A stretch of DNA of 64,000 nt from contig NZ_CP045245.1 of assembly GCF_009720485.1 (NCBI RefSeq), positions 3,038,001-3,102,000 of the forward strand. Direction: 5' to 3'. Shown piece after piece: positions 30,773-40,613 of this stretch. The stretch comes from Cellulomonas sp. JZ18. Its GTDB lineage: Bacteria > Actinomycetota > Actinomycetes > Actinomycetales > Cellulomonadaceae. The notes below the pieces were generated by a model. It searched no databases. It was given only the letters and a program-made list of their open reading frames with translations, and was not told the origin of the DNA. The position numbers and the translations under genes were made by a program. Each line of letters begins with the position of its first letter. Position 1 is the first letter of the stretch.

Positions 30773-30947
30773 GAGAGCTCCCGGGTCGGTGGCGTCGACG
30801 CCCGGGGACGCCCCCGGCCGTCGGTGGCGTCGACGGCCCATCGGCTCGCGCGGGCCGTGGCTGAGGAGGAATGGCGACGTCACCACGCAGCCGGGCGACG
30901 TGCGGCGCCACCGCCGGCGGCCGCCCGTGCGCACGAGGAGGGTGTGA

Positions 30948-30977
30948 ACCGTTTCCGTTCCGTGACGTGGAAGCGGT
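30948..30977. promoter_or_regulatory. Possible operator between the receptor and FtsX operons
   Basis: In the 283-base gap between divergent genes, ACCGTTTCC (30948-30956) and GGAAGCGGT (30969-30977) form an imperfect inverted repeat with a 12-base spacer. It lies about 80 bases before the FtsX gene start. A -10-like TAGCGT is at 31000-31005. The regulator is unknown, and the half-sites loosely resemble LacI-type operators. Confidence 0.3.
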
Positions 30978-31055
30978 CCCAAGCCCTCGTGCGCCTCCCT
31001 AGCGTGGCTTCCCGGCGGCACCCGCGACGTCGCGGGCCGGAACGAGGAGGTGCCG

Positions 31056-34000
31056 ATGGGCTGGCGATGGCGGGTCCTCACGCGACGCGTGCGCGACCAG
31101 GGCGCCGTCCTCGCGACCGTCGCGGTCGTCGCGCTCGTCGCCACCACCCTGCTCGGCACGTTCGCCCTGCTGCTCGACGGCACCCAGAACGACGCGCTCG
31201 ACGAGGCGCTGCACCGCGCCGACGACGAGTCGGTCCGCTTCCTGGCCACGGTCCGCCCGAACGACGAGGACCCCGAGGTCGCGATCGGGATCGCGCGCGA
31301 CGTCGTCGAGGAGACGCTGAGCGGGATCCCCGGCGACGAGGAGGTGTGGCGCAGCGGACCGCTCGTGCGGCTGCCGGGCCGTACCGCGGCGGGCGCCGTC
31401 CCGCTCGCCTACACCGCGGCGTACCCGGGCCTCGACGAGAACGCGCGGCTCGTCGCGGGGACCTGGCCGGACGGCGCCCGCGACGGCTCCGGGCGTCTGC
31501 CCGTCGCCGTCCCGGCCGTCGCCGCGCAGGCGTACGGGTGGCAGGTCGGCACCGTCGTACCGGTCGGCACGGAGCACGGCGAGAGCCGTGACGAGTGGGT
31601 CGTCGTGGGCGTCCACGAGCTCGAGGGACCGCGCGGGACGTGGGACCGGGACCGGCTGGACGGCCGCGGCCACGACCCCGCGTTCCCGGTGCCCGGATCC
31701 GCCGGCATGTCCACCACCGACGCGTGGGGACCGGTCCTCGTCGACCCGGCGGCGCTCGCGGCACCCGGCTCCGTGGAGTCGGTGGAGCTCGTCGTCGTGC
31801 CCCGGCTGCTCGACGCACCCCGCGGCGCCGTGGCACGGCTGCGCGCCGCCGTGCCCGACATGCACGTCGCGCTCGCCGCCGACCTGCGCCCCACCGACGC
31901 ACGCGGCGCCGTCCGCACGCGCGTCGACCGGACGATCGACGGGGCGTGGCGCGAGCTCGCGGTCACGCGCGCCGGCGTCGTCGTCGTCGGCCTGCTCCTC
32001 ACGGTCCTCGCGACGACGGTCATGCTCCTGGCCGCCCGCCTGCTCGGCGAGCGGCGCGCCGCCGAGGGCGAGCTGCTCGCCGCCCGCGGCGCGGCCCCGG
32101 GGCAGCTGCGCTCGCTGGCGGTCCTCGAGGCCGTGGGGCTCCTCGTCGCCGTGACGCTCCTCGCCCCGTGGGCGTCCCGGGCGCTGTACGGGCTCCTCGT
32201 CGGCGGCGAGCTGCTGGGGGCGGCGGGCTTCGCGGTGCCCGCGGGCGTCCCCGTCCTGCTCGTGGCCACGTGCGCGCTCGTCGGGGCCGTCCTCACCGTC
32301 TCCCTCGTCGTCCCGCAGTGGCACGCGGCCGGCTCGTCCGCGCCCTCCGCGCACGCCGGCCTCGTGCGGGCCGGCGCCGACCTCGCCCTCGTCGCCCTGG
32401 CCGGCGTCGCGCTCTGGCAGCTGCTCACGTACGGCGCGCCGTTCGCGGTGCCGTCGGCCGCGGCGACCGTCGACCCCGTCCTCGCGGGGGCCCCGGCGCT
32501 CGTCGCGCTCGGCGCCGCCGTCCTCGCCCTGCGCCTGGTCCCCGTGGTGGGCCGCGCGGCCGACGCGGTGGCCGGACGCAGCCGCTCCCTCGTCGCGCCG
32601 CTCGCGGCGTGGCAGGTGGCGCGGCGGCCGGCCGCCGCGACCGGCGCGGTCCTCGTGCTCGTCCTGGCCGTCGCCTCCGCGACGTTCTCCCAGTCCTTCC
32701 TCGCCACCTGGCGCGCGTCCCAGCAGGAGCAGGTCGACCTGGCCGTCGGCACCGACGTGCGCCTGGACGGGCTCGAGGGCGACGGCGTCCCGGGTGCGCG
32801 GCGCACCGGCGCCGTCCTGGCCGCCCACCCGGACGTGCTCGGGACGCCCGTCGTCGACCGCACCGCGAGCATCGGGCTGGCCATCGACTCGTTCACGCGG
32901 TCCTCCGCGCAGGACACGCGCCTGCTCGCGGTGGACACCACACGTCCGGACGTCCTGCGCGGGCGTGCCGACGTCCCCTGGGCGCAGGTCGTGGCGCCGC
33001 TCGCCCCCGCCGAGGCCCTGCCGGGCGTCCCGCTCCCGGGCGACACCGAGTGGGTGGTCGCCGACGTGCGCGTCGAGCAGCAGTACCCCGCGCCGGGCGA
33101 GGTCGGCCTGTCGCTCGTGGTCGAGGACGCCCACGGCGTCCGGACGTGGCTCAGCTCGCACGTGCCCTCGCTCGCCGAGCCGGGCAGCGCCTGGTTCCGC
33201 GTCCCCGAGCTGGCGCTCCCGGTCACGGTGGTGGGCGTGTCCGCGCGCGTGCGGCTCGCCGAGCTGCCCGCCGACTGGGCGGCGGCGGAGGAACGGGGCG
33301 AGGGGACGAGCCGCACGGCGGTCACGCTCGCGTCGGCCCGCGCCGTCGACCGCTCCGCGCAGGCGCTCTCGTTCGACGACAGCGCGCCCGCGACGCCGCT
33401 GGCGCTGGCGGAGGTCGCCGGGTGGTCGGGTACGGCGTTCAGCGGGTCGGTCCCGTTCCCGGTGGACGTCGCGGTCTCCGGCACCGACCTGACCGTGGCG
33501 GCCGAGACGGACCCGTACGCGCTGTCCGAGCCCACGATCGGCGGGCACACGACGATCGCGGCGTGGGAGAGCGCGGACGAGCTGCGCGCCGTGCTCACGG
33601 CGGACCTCGCCGAGGAGGCCCTCGTCGGGCCCGACGACCGCGTGCTGGTCACCGTCGGCGGTCTGGACGTCGTCGCCCGCGTGCAGGCGGTCGTCCCCTA
33701 CCTGCCGGGCACCCCGCGCGGACCGGGCATGCTCGTCGACTCCGACGCGCTCACCCGTCTGCTGGTCGACGTCGGCTCCCCGCAGACGCTGCTCGACGGC
33801 TGGTGGTTCGCACCGCCCGACGACGCGACGGCACGCGCGCTCGCGGCCGACCTGCGTACCGAGGGCCTCGGGGAGGTCACCGTGCGGGCGGACGAGCGCG
33901 TCACCGCGACGCGCGGTCCGCTGCGGGTCAGCGTTCCCGTCGCGCTCTCGCTGGTCGGTCTGGGCGCCGGGCTGCTCGTCGTCGTCGGCCTGGGCGCGAG

Positions 34001-34358
34001 CGCCAGCGTCGCGGTGCGCTCGCGCCGCCTCGAGCTGGCCCGCCTCCAGGCGCTCGGGTCGGACCGCGGCTCGCTCGTGCGCGGGCTGCTCGGCGAGCAC
34101 GCCCTCCTCGTGGCCGTCGGCGCCCTCGCCGGCCTCGCCATCGGCCTCGGGCTGGCGCACGCCGTCGCCCCCGTGCTCACCGTCTCGGGCGAGGGGCTGC
34201 GACCCGTGCCCGCACCGGGGGTCGCCTGGCCCTGGGGCGGGCAGATCCTGCTCACCGCGGCCCTCGCGGTGGGCGCCTGCCTCGCCGTGGGCGTCGTCGC
34301 CGGGCTCCTCGTCCGGCGCGCGTCCGGGGCCCTCCTGCGACTGGGGGACGACCGGTGA
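31056..34358 (+). CDS. FtsX-like ABC transporter permease, large
   Basis: The 1,100-residue protein has an N-terminal membrane helix (about 18-40), an extracellular domain to about 300, a cluster of about six helices (about 305-545), a second large extracellular domain (about 550-955) and three C-terminal helices (about 960-1085). It thus has two FtsX-like membrane modules. The ATG at 31056 is chosen because GAGGAGG lies five bases before it; the GTG at 31050 overlaps that site. The stop overlaps the start of the second permease (GTGA). FtsX/MacB-type proteins do not form a transport pore but move substrates or regulate enzymes outside the membrane by mechanical change. Confidence 0.85.
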   Translation: MGWRWRVLTRRVRDQGAVLATVAVVALVATTLLGTFALLLDGTQNDALDEALHRADDESVRFLATVRPNDEDPEVAIGIARDVVEETLSGIPGDEEVWRSGPLVRLPGRTAAGAVPLAYTAAYPGLDENARLVAGTWPDGARDGSGRLPVAVPAVAAQAYGWQVGTVVPVGTEHGESRDEWVVVGVHELEGPRGTWDRDRLDGRGHDPAFPVPGSAGMSTTDAWGPVLVDPAALAAPGSVESVELVVVPRLLDAPRGAVARLRAAVPDMHVALAADLRPTDARGAVRTRVDRTIDGAWRELAVTRAGVVVVGLLLTVLATTVMLLAARLLGERRAAEGELLAARGAAPGQLRSLAVLEAVGLLVAVTLLAPWASRALYGLLVGGELLGAAGFAVPAGVPVLLVATCALVGAVLTVSLVVPQWHAAGSSAPSAHAGLVRAGADLALVALAGVALWQLLTYGAPFAVPSAAATVDPVLAGAPALVALGAAVLALRLVPVVGRAADAVAGRSRSLVAPLAAWQVARRPAAATGAVLVLVLAVASATFSQSFLATWRASQQEQVDLAVGTDVRLDGLEGDGVPGARRTGAVLAAHPDVLGTPVVDRTASIGLAIDSFTRSSAQDTRLLAVDTTRPDVLRGRADVPWAQVVAPLAPAEALPGVPLPGDTEWVVADVRVEQQYPAPGEVGLSLVVEDAHGVRTWLSSHVPSLAEPGSAWFRVPELALPVTVVGVSARVRLAELPADWAAAEERGEGTSRTAVTLASARAVDRSAQALSFDDSAPATPLALAEVAGWSGTAFSGSVPFPVDVAVSGTDLTVAAETDPYALSEPTIGGHTTIAAWESADELRAVLTADLAEEALVGPDDRVLVTVGGLDVVARVQAVVPYLPGTPRGPGMLVDSDALTRLLVDVGSPQTLLDGWWFAPPDDATARALAADLRTEGLGEVTVRADERVTATRGPLRVSVPVALSLVGLGAGLLVVVGLGASASVAVRSRRLELARLQALGSDRGSLVRGLLGEHALLVAVGALAGLAIGLGLAHAVAPVLTVSGEGLRPVPAPGVAWPWGGQILLTAALAVGACLAVGVVAGLLVRRASGALLRLGDDR

Positions 34359-37159
34359 CCGCACCCACCGCCCTGCGGACCGCCGCGCGCGCGACGACCG
34401 CGGGGGCCGTCCTGGTCACCCGCCGCCGCGCCGCGCAGGACCGGGCCCTGCTCGTGGGGTCCGCCGTGCTGCTGCTCGGCACGCTCGTGCTCGCGCTCGC
34501 GCTCCCCCGGCTCGTCGAGCGTGCGGGCGACCTCGGCGTGCGCGGTGCCGTCGAGAACGCGGGCACCACCGCGGACGTGGTGGCCGTGCCGACCCTGCCC
34601 ACCACCGGCATGAGCCTTGGCGCGGGGTCGGTCGTGCAGGAGTCCGCGCAGTTCCTCCTGGACTCCTTCGGCGACCGCATCGGCGTGCCCGTGCTCACCG
34701 TGCGGTCGAGCGCGTTCACCGCGCGCCTCCCGTCCGGCAGCTTCGCCGCCCGGGTGGGCGTCGTCGCCACCGTCGGCGACGGCGACGAGCCGCAGGACGC
34801 CGTGCGGTGGGTCGCGGGGCAGGAGCCGCGCCCGGTCCCCGACACCGAGCAGGCCGGGCCCACGCAGCCGGACCTCGTGCCTCGCGTCGAGGTGGGCATG
34901 CCGGCGGAGTCGGCGGAGCGGCTGGGCGTGACGCTCGACGCGGGCCCGCTCGTCCTCGCCCGGGGCGTCAAGGACGTCGGCGGCGAGACGCAGTACGTGG
35001 TGACCGGGCTGTACGAGCCCGTCGACCCGGACTCCGTCATGTGGCGCGAGGCGCCGTGGCTCGTCTCACCCGTCGCCGCCAGCGGCACGGACGCCGACCG
35101 GGGGGACGTCCACGGCCTGTACGTGCCGCCGGACAACGCCCCCGACCTGCAGCGCGTCATCCCGACCGCCCTGCTGCAGGCGACCGTCCGCGCGCAGGTG
35201 GAGACCGCAGGGCTGACGCTCCAGGACGCGCGGGCGATGCGGCGGGACGTCGTCGCGCTCGCCGCCTCGAGCGGCGTGCTCGTGAGCGACCTGCCCGCGG
35301 TGGTCGACGCGTTCGAGACGCGCCTCGTGGCCGCCCGGGCGCAGGCCTCGCTGGTCGTCGTGGGTGCCGCCGCCACCGGCGCGCTCTGCCTCGTCCTGGC
35401 CGCCGGGCTGCTGGTCGAGCGGCGGCGGGCCTTCCTGGCCGCCGAGCGGGCCCGGGGTGCGTCGCTCGCGTCGGTCGTCCTGCGCGCGCTCGTCGAGACC
35501 GTCCCCGTCGCGCTCGCCGTCGGCGGCGTCGCGTACGGCGCGGTGGAGTGGGCGCTGGGGACGTACCGCGGTACGACGGCGGTCGCCGTCGTGGTCGCCG
35601 TCGCCGCCGCGCTGGCTCCGCCCGTGCTCGCCGCGCGGGCCGCGCGCGCGGCGTGGGCGGGACGCCGGGTCCCCGCCGACCGCCGCGAGCGCGCGCGCCT
35701 CGCCGCGCAGCGCGGCGCGCGGCGGCTCGCGAGCGAGGCCCTCGTGGTCGTCCTCGCCGTCGCGGCGCTCGCCTCGGTGCGCACGCGCGGGCTGGTCCCG
35801 GTCGGCGCGGGTGAGGTCGACCCGCTGCTCGCGGCGGCGCCGGTGCTCGTCGCCGCCGCCGCGTCCCTCGTCGTCGTCCGGGTCGCGCCCGCGCTCGTGC
35901 GGGTCGCCGGGCGGCTGGCCGCGCGCTCCCGCGGGATCGCGGCACCGCTGGCCGCGGCGCGCGCGCAGGGGGCCGCGACGGCCGTCGTCCCGCTGCTCAC
36001 GGTCACCGTGGCCGTCGCGCTCGTGGTGCTCTCCGGCACGCTCGCGCAGTCGGTGCGCACGGGGCAGGTGGAGGCGGCCGACCGGCTCGTCGGTGCCGAC
36101 GCCCGGCTCGACGGCGCGCTCGACCGGCCGGCCGGGCGCGCCGCGCTCGCCGCGCTGCGCGAGGCCGACGGGGTCGACACCGTGGCGACGGGCAGCCAGC
36201 TCACCGACCGCCGCTTCGGCGAGGGCACGGGCCTGTCGGTCACGCTGCTGGTCGTCGACAGCGCCGAGCTCGCCGCGGCGCGCACCGCGCGCGGGCTGCC
36301 GGTCGACGCGGGGCTCGCGGGCCTCGCGCAGGAGGAGGCGGCCGGCGGGCGGGTGCCGGCCCTCGTGAGCGCGCAGCTGCTCGACCGCCTCGCGGAGCAC
36401 GGCGTCACGGGGCCCCCCGACGTGTCGTACCTGCGGGAGAAGGTCGTCCTCGACGTGCGCGGGACGACCGCGATGCCGGCCGACGCCGGTGCGCCGCCGC
36501 TCGACGCGCGCGCGGCCGTCCCCGTCGGCGCGGCCGACGACGGCGTGGTCGTGCTCGACCGCCGCACGCTCGTGGCCGCGGGTATGGAGCTGCCCGCCAC
36601 GGACCGCGCGTGGGTGGCCGGGCCGGGAGCGGCGGAGGCCGTCGCCGCGCTCGGCCTCGCGGCACCGACGTGGTCGGGGGTCACGGTGACCACGCGCGAC
36701 GGGTGGTGGCGGGCCTGGTCCGCGGAACCCCTGACGGGGGCCCTGCTCGGGCTCCAGGCGCTCGGCATCGCCGTGCTCGTCGCTCTCCTGGTGCTCGCGC
36801 TGGTGCTCGTCGTCGTGGCCACGGCGCGGGAGCGGGGCCGCACGCTCTCGACCCTGCGCACCCTGGGCCTCGACGCCGGTGCGGCGCGCGCCGCGACGCT
36901 CGGCGAGCTCGCGCCCCTGGTGCTCGGCGGGTTCCTGGGCGGTACCGCGATCGGCCTGGTGGTGCCGTGGCTCGTCACCGACAGCCTCGGGCTGGAGTCG
37001 CTGACGGGCGGTCCGGCCGCGCGGACGGTCCCCGCCCCGTGGTCGGTCGCGGTGGCGGGCGGTGCCCTGCTCGTGGCCCTGGTCGTCGCGGTCGCCGTCG
37101 AGCAGGCGGTGCGCCGGCGCGACCGGCTGGGCGAGGTGCTGCGCGTGGGCGAGCGGTGA
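34355..37159 (+). CDS. FtsX-like ABC transporter permease, second
   Basis: The 934-residue protein has the same plan as its neighbour: N-terminal helix (about 27-50), extracellular domain, helix cluster (about 330-565), second extracellular domain and three C-terminal helices (about 795-920), ending in a short RRRDRLGEVLRVGER tail. It starts at a GTG overlapping the stop of the first permease, so the two are probably made in equal amounts and form a heterodimer. The FtsX module motif RERGRTLSTLRTLGLDAGAA follows the antepenultimate helix. The two permeases differ enough in sequence that they are old duplicates. No substrate is evident. Confidence 0.85.
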   Translation: MTAPTALRTAARATTAGAVLVTRRRAAQDRALLVGSAVLLLGTLVLALALPRLVERAGDLGVRGAVENAGTTADVVAVPTLPTTGMSLGAGSVVQESAQFLLDSFGDRIGVPVLTVRSSAFTARLPSGSFAARVGVVATVGDGDEPQDAVRWVAGQEPRPVPDTEQAGPTQPDLVPRVEVGMPAESAERLGVTLDAGPLVLARGVKDVGGETQYVVTGLYEPVDPDSVMWREAPWLVSPVAASGTDADRGDVHGLYVPPDNAPDLQRVIPTALLQATVRAQVETAGLTLQDARAMRRDVVALAASSGVLVSDLPAVVDAFETRLVAARAQASLVVVGAAATGALCLVLAAGLLVERRRAFLAAERARGASLASVVLRALVETVPVALAVGGVAYGAVEWALGTYRGTTAVAVVVAVAAALAPPVLAARAARAAWAGRRVPADRRERARLAAQRGARRLASEALVVVLAVAALASVRTRGLVPVGAGEVDPLLAAAPVLVAAAASLVVVRVAPALVRVAGRLAARSRGIAAPLAAARAQGAATAVVPLLTVTVAVALVVLSGTLAQSVRTGQVEAADRLVGADARLDGALDRPAGRAALAALREADGVDTVATGSQLTDRRFGEGTGLSVTLLVVDSAELAAARTARGLPVDAGLAGLAQEEAAGGRVPALVSAQLLDRLAEHGVTGPPDVSYLREKVVLDVRGTTAMPADAGAPPLDARAAVPVGAADDGVVVLDRRTLVAAGMELPATDRAWVAGPGAAEAVAALGLAAPTWSGVTVTTRDGWWRAWSAEPLTGALLGLQALGIAVLVALLVLALVLVVVATARERGRTLSTLRTLGLDAGAARAATLGELAPLVLGGFLGGTAIGLVVPWLVTDSLGLESLTGGPAARTVPAPWSVAVAGGALLVALVVAVAVEQAVRRRDRLGEVLRVGER

Positions 37160-37201
37160 GGCAGGGACGACGATGACGCGGACCACGAGGAGGGAGCCGG
37201 C

Positions 37202-38194
37202 ATGGACCCGGTGGACGAGCTGAGCGTGCAGGACGCGCCTGCGACGACGACGCTGTCGGCGCTCGAGGAGCGGGCCCGCGCGCGCCCGGAGGAGTTCGGG
37301 CGCACGGCGCTGATCGTGTGCGAGTCGCTCGTGCGCATCTACCAGGCCGAGGGCATCGAGGTGCAGGCGCTGCAGGGCCTGGACCTGCTCGTCGAGGCGG
37401 GCGAGCTCGTCGCGGTGGTCGGCGCCTCGGGCTCGGGCAAGTCGACGCTGCTGTCGGTGCTGTCGGGGCTGGACGTGCCGACGGCCGGACGCGTGCGCGT
37501 GGGCCCGTGGGACCTCATGACGATGACCGCCCGCGAGCGCGTGCAGTACCGCCGCTCGATGGTCGGGTTCGTGTGGCAGCAGACGGCCCGCAACCTCGTG
37601 CCGTACCTGACCGCGGCGGAGAACGTCGCGCTGCCGATGGCGCTGGCCGGGCGGCCCGGGCGCGCGCGCCGCGCGGACGCGACCGGCCTGCTCGACGTGC
37701 TGGGCGTCGGCTACTGCGCGGACCGCCGTCCGGCGCAGATGTCCGGCGGCGAGCAGCAGCGGGTGGCCATCGCGACGGCCCTCGCGAACTCCCCGCAGGT
37801 GCTGTTCGCCGACGAGCCGACCGGCGAGCTGGACACGGCGACCTCGGCCGACGTGCTCGGGGCGCTGCGCTCCGTCAACCGCGAGCTCGGCACGACCGTC
37901 GTCGTCGTCACGCACGACCCGGGCGTCAGCGAGCACGTCCAGCGCACGGTCGAGATCCGCGACGGCCGCACGAGCACCGAGGTCCTGCGCCGCACCGCGA
38001 CGCGCGACGACGGCAGCGAGCACGTGGTCGCGGAGGAGTTCGCGGTCCTGGACCGCGCCGGGCGCGTCCAGCTGCCGCGCGAGTACCGCGAGACGCTCGA
38101 CCTGGTGGGGCGGGTGCGCCTCGCCCTCGAGCGCTCGCACGTGGAGATCCACCCCGACCGTCCGCGCGCCGCGGGACCGGAGGACGCCCGATGA
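37202..38194 (+). CDS. MacB/LolD-type ABC ATPase with C-terminal AbrB-like module
   Basis: The 330-residue protein begins with a variable 40-residue tail, then a complete ABC domain: Walker A GASGSGKSTLL, signature MSGGEQQRVAIATAL, Walker B VLFADEPTGELD and H-loop VTHDPG. About 80 further residues follow. Part of these, VLDRAGRVQLPREYRETLDL with the following VGRVRLALERSHVEI, has the rhythm of an AbrB/SpoVT swapped-hairpin domain (compare the family pattern of Gly-Arg, Ile/Leu-Pro-x-x and Leu-x-x-Arg-Val). The start has GAGGAGGGAG upstream. It follows the two permeases by 42 bases and overlaps the next ATPase (ATGA). Confidence 0.88.
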   Translation: MDPVDELSVQDAPATTTLSALEERARARPEEFGRTALIVCESLVRIYQAEGIEVQALQGLDLLVEAGELVAVVGASGSGKSTLLSVLSGLDVPTAGRVRVGPWDLMTMTARERVQYRRSMVGFVWQQTARNLVPYLTAAENVALPMALAGRPGRARRADATGLLDVLGVGYCADRRPAQMSGGEQQRVAIATALANSPQVLFADEPTGELDTATSADVLGALRSVNRELGTTVVVVTHDPGVSEHVQRTVEIRDGRTSTEVLRRTATRDDGSEHVVAEEFAVLDRAGRVQLPREYRETLDLVGRVRLALERSHVEIHPDRPRAAGPEDAR

Positions 38195-38913
38195 CCGCCG
38201 CCACCGCCGGCACCACCCCCGGGCGCCCGGACGCCGCCGAGCCGCTCGTGCGCGTCGAGCACCTGCACCGCAGCTACGGCACGGGCCGCGCCCGCGTGCA
38301 CGCGCTGCAGGACGTCTCCCTCGAGGTCCGGCCCGGTGAGCTCGTGGCGGTCGTCGGACGTTCCGGCTCCGGCAAGACGACGCTGCTCAACGCGATCGGG
38401 GGCCTGGACCGGCCGGACGAGGGCCGCGTCCTCGTGGCGGGCCGCGAGGTGTCGTCGCTCGACGAGCGGGGCCTCGTGGCGCTGCGTCGCGACGTCGTGT
38501 CGTTCGTCTTCCAGACCTTCGGCCTCGTGCCCGTCCTGACGGCCGCCGAGAACGTCGGCGTGCCGCTGCGGATGCGCCGGACGCCGGTGGCCGAGCGGGA
38601 GGCGCGCGTGGCGCTGCTGCTCGACCTCGTGGGGCTCGGGCCGCACGCGCGCCAGCGCCCGGGGCAGCTGTCGGGCGGGCAGCAGCAGCGTGTCGCGCTC
38701 GCCCGCGCGCTCGCGAACTCCCCCCGCCTGCTCATCGCGGACGAGCCGACGGGCCAGCTCGACTCCGAGACCGGGCGGGCGGTCATGGCGCTGATCCGCG
38801 CGGTCGTGGAGGCAGAGGGCATGACCGCGATCGTGTCGACGCACGACCCGGTCATGGTCGCCTTGGCGGACCGGGTGGTGCGGCTCGCGGACGGGCGGCT
38901 CGTCGAGGGCTGA
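38191..38913 (+). CDS. MacB/LolD-type ABC ATPase, second
   Basis: The 240-residue ATPase of standard size has Walker A GRSGSGKTTLL, Q-loop FVFQTFGLVPVLTA, signature LSGGQQQRVALARAL, Walker [13 protein letters not shown] and H-loop STHDPV. All catalytic residues are present. It lacks the long C-terminal extension of the preceding ATPase. The two ATPases and two FtsX permeases are the right parts for a heterotetramer. It ends 63 bases before the convergent metal-transport permease gene. Confidence 0.9.
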   Translation: MTAATAGTTPGRPDAAEPLVRVEHLHRSYGTGRARVHALQDVSLEVRPGELVAVVGRSGSGKTTLLNAIGGLDRPDEGRVLVAGREVSSLDERGLVALRRDVVSFVFQTFGLVPVLTAAENVGVPLRMRRTPVAEREARVALLLDLVGLGPHARQRPGQLSGGQQQRVALARALANSPRLLIADEPTGQLDSETGRAVMALIRAVVEAEGMTAIVSTHDPVMVALADRVVRLADGRLVEG

Positions 38914-38976
38914 CCCGCCGACGCCGTCCGGTCCCGCCGGCGGGAGGTCGCGCAGCCGCGGCCCGCGGACCGGACG

Positions 38977-39870
38977 TCAGGCGGGCACCGCCGGTGCGAC
39001 GGCGCCCTCCCGGTCCGCCGTCCGCCCCGGGCGCACCGCGCGCCGGCGTGCGAGCACCCCGTGCGGTCCGAGCAGGTGCACCACCCCGAACACGACGCCC
39101 TGCACCAGCACGACCATGCCGCCGGACGCGAGGTCGTACCAGTAGCTGAGGTACAGCCCGAGGACCGCGCACGTCGCCGACAGCAGGGGCGCGAGCACGA
39201 GCATCCGCCCGAAGCGGTCGGTGAGCAGGCGGGCGGTGGCACCGGGGATGACGAGCATCGCGACGACGAGCACGACCCCGACCACCTGCAGCGCGACGAC
39301 GGCCGTCACCGCGAGCACGCCGAGCAGCAGCGCGGCGAGCCGCCGCGGCGACAGGCCGATCGCGTGCGCGTGCGTGGGGTCGAACGCGAACAGCACGAGG
39401 TCGCGCCGCTTGACCAGCAGCGTCACGGCCGCGACGGCGGCGAGGACCGCGACCTGGACGAGCTCCGACGTCGACACGCCGAGCACGTTGCCGAACACGA
39501 TGTGGTTCAGGTCGGTGTCGCTCGGCGTCACCGACACGAGCACCAGCCCGAGGGCGAACAGCGTCGTGAAGACGATGCCGATCGCGGCGTCCTCCTTGAC
39601 GCGGCCGGACCCGCGCACCGCCCCCACCAGGACCACCGCGAGCAGCCCGAAGACGAGCGCCCCCACCGCGAACGGCGCGCCGACGACGTAGGCGAGCACC
39701 ACGCCCGGCAGGACGGCGTGGGACACCGCGTCCCCCATGAGCGACCAGCCGACGAGGACGAGCCAGCACGACAGCAGCGCGCAGACGACCGCCGCGAGGA
39801 CCGTCGTGGCCAGGGCACGGACCATGAACTCGTAGCCGAGCGGCTCCAGGAGCAGGTCGAGCGGGGTCAT
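38977..39870 (-). CDS. Metal ABC importer permease (ZnuB/MntB family)
   Basis: The 297-residue ABC-3-type permease has about eight helices and the family loop VLVGWSLMGDAVSHAVLPGVV near residues 38-58. It ends in an Arg-rich cytoplasmic tail. The ATG overlaps the ATPase stop. It belongs to the three-gene metal importer at 38977-41536; the metal is judged from the binding protein. Confidence 0.92.
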   Translation of the reverse strand: MTPLDLLLEPLGYEFMVRALATTVLAAVVCALLSCWLVLVGWSLMGDAVSHAVLPGVVLAYVVGAPFAVGALVFGLLAVVLVGAVRGSGRVKEDAAIGIVFTTLFALGLVLVSVTPSDTDLNHIVFGNVLGVSTSELVQVAVLAAVAAVTLLVKRRDLVLFAFDPTHAHAIGLSPRRLAALLLGVLAVTAVVALQVVGVVLVVAMLVIPGATARLLTDRFGRMLVLAPLLSATCAVLGLYLSYWYDLASGGMVVLVQGVVFGVVHLLGPHGVLARRRAVRPGRTADREGAVAPAVPA

Positions 39871-40613
39871 GCCGCCTCCCCCGTCGTGCCCGGTCCCGCC
39901 GCGAGGCCGAGGGCGAGCGCGAGGGTGTCGGGCCGCAGCGCGTCGGCGACGGGTCCGTGGAACACCACCGAGCGGTGCAGCAGCACCGCCTCGTCGGCGA
40001 GGTCGGGCAGCGCGTGCAGGTCGTGCGTCGAGACGAGCACCGTCCGGCCGTCGGCGGCGAGCTCGCGCAGCAGACGCACCACGGTCGCCTCAGAGCCCTT
40101 GTCGACGCCCGCGAACGGCTCGTCGAGCAGCAGCAGGTCCGCCTCCTGCGCGATCGCGCGCGCGACGAACGCGCGCCGCCGCTGACCGCCGGACAACCGG
40201 CCGACCTGCCGCTGCGCCAGTGCCGTGAGCCCGACCCGCTCGAGCGCGGCGTCGACGGCGGCATGGTCGGCGGGGCGCAGCCGCCGGGTCGGGCCCAGGT
40301 GCCCGTACCGGCCCGTCGCGACGACGTCGCGCACGCTCACGGGGAACGTGACGTCCACGGCCTCCTGCTGGGGCACGTACGCGATCGCGCCGCGCCGCCG
40401 CGCGCGGGCCGGGTCCTCCCCCAGGACGCGGACGTCGCCCGTGCCGGGCCGGACGGTGCCGGTGACCGCCTTCAGGAGCGTGGACTTCCCCGCCCCGTTG
40501 ACGCCGACCAGTCCGCAGACCCGCCCCGGGGCGAGCCGCAGCGAGACGTCGTCGAGCGCGAGCACGTCGCCGTAGCGGACGGTGACGTGCGCGACGTCGA
40601 GCGCGGACGTCAC
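39867..40613 (-). CDS. Metal ABC importer ATPase
   Basis: The 248-residue ATPase has Walker A GVNGAGKSTLL, the ABC-3-family motif YVPQQEAVDVTFPVSVRDVV, signature LSGGQRRRAFVARAI and Walker B LLLLDEPFAGVD. It starts at a GTG overlapping the binding-protein stop (GTGA) and ends overlapping the permease start, so the operon is fully coupled. It supplies energy for metal import. Confidence 0.93.
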   Translation of the reverse strand: MTSALDVAHVTVRYGDVLALDDVSLRLAPGRVCGLVGVNGAGKSTLLKAVTGTVRPGTGDVRVLGEDPARARRRGAIAYVPQQEAVDVTFPVSVRDVVATGRYGHLGPTRRLRPADHAAVDAALERVGLTALAQRQVGRLSGGQRRRAFVARAIAQEADLLLLDEPFAGVDKGSEATVVRLLRELAADGRTVLVSTHDLHALPDLADEAVLLHRSVVFHGPVADALRPDTLALALGLAAGPGTTGEAA

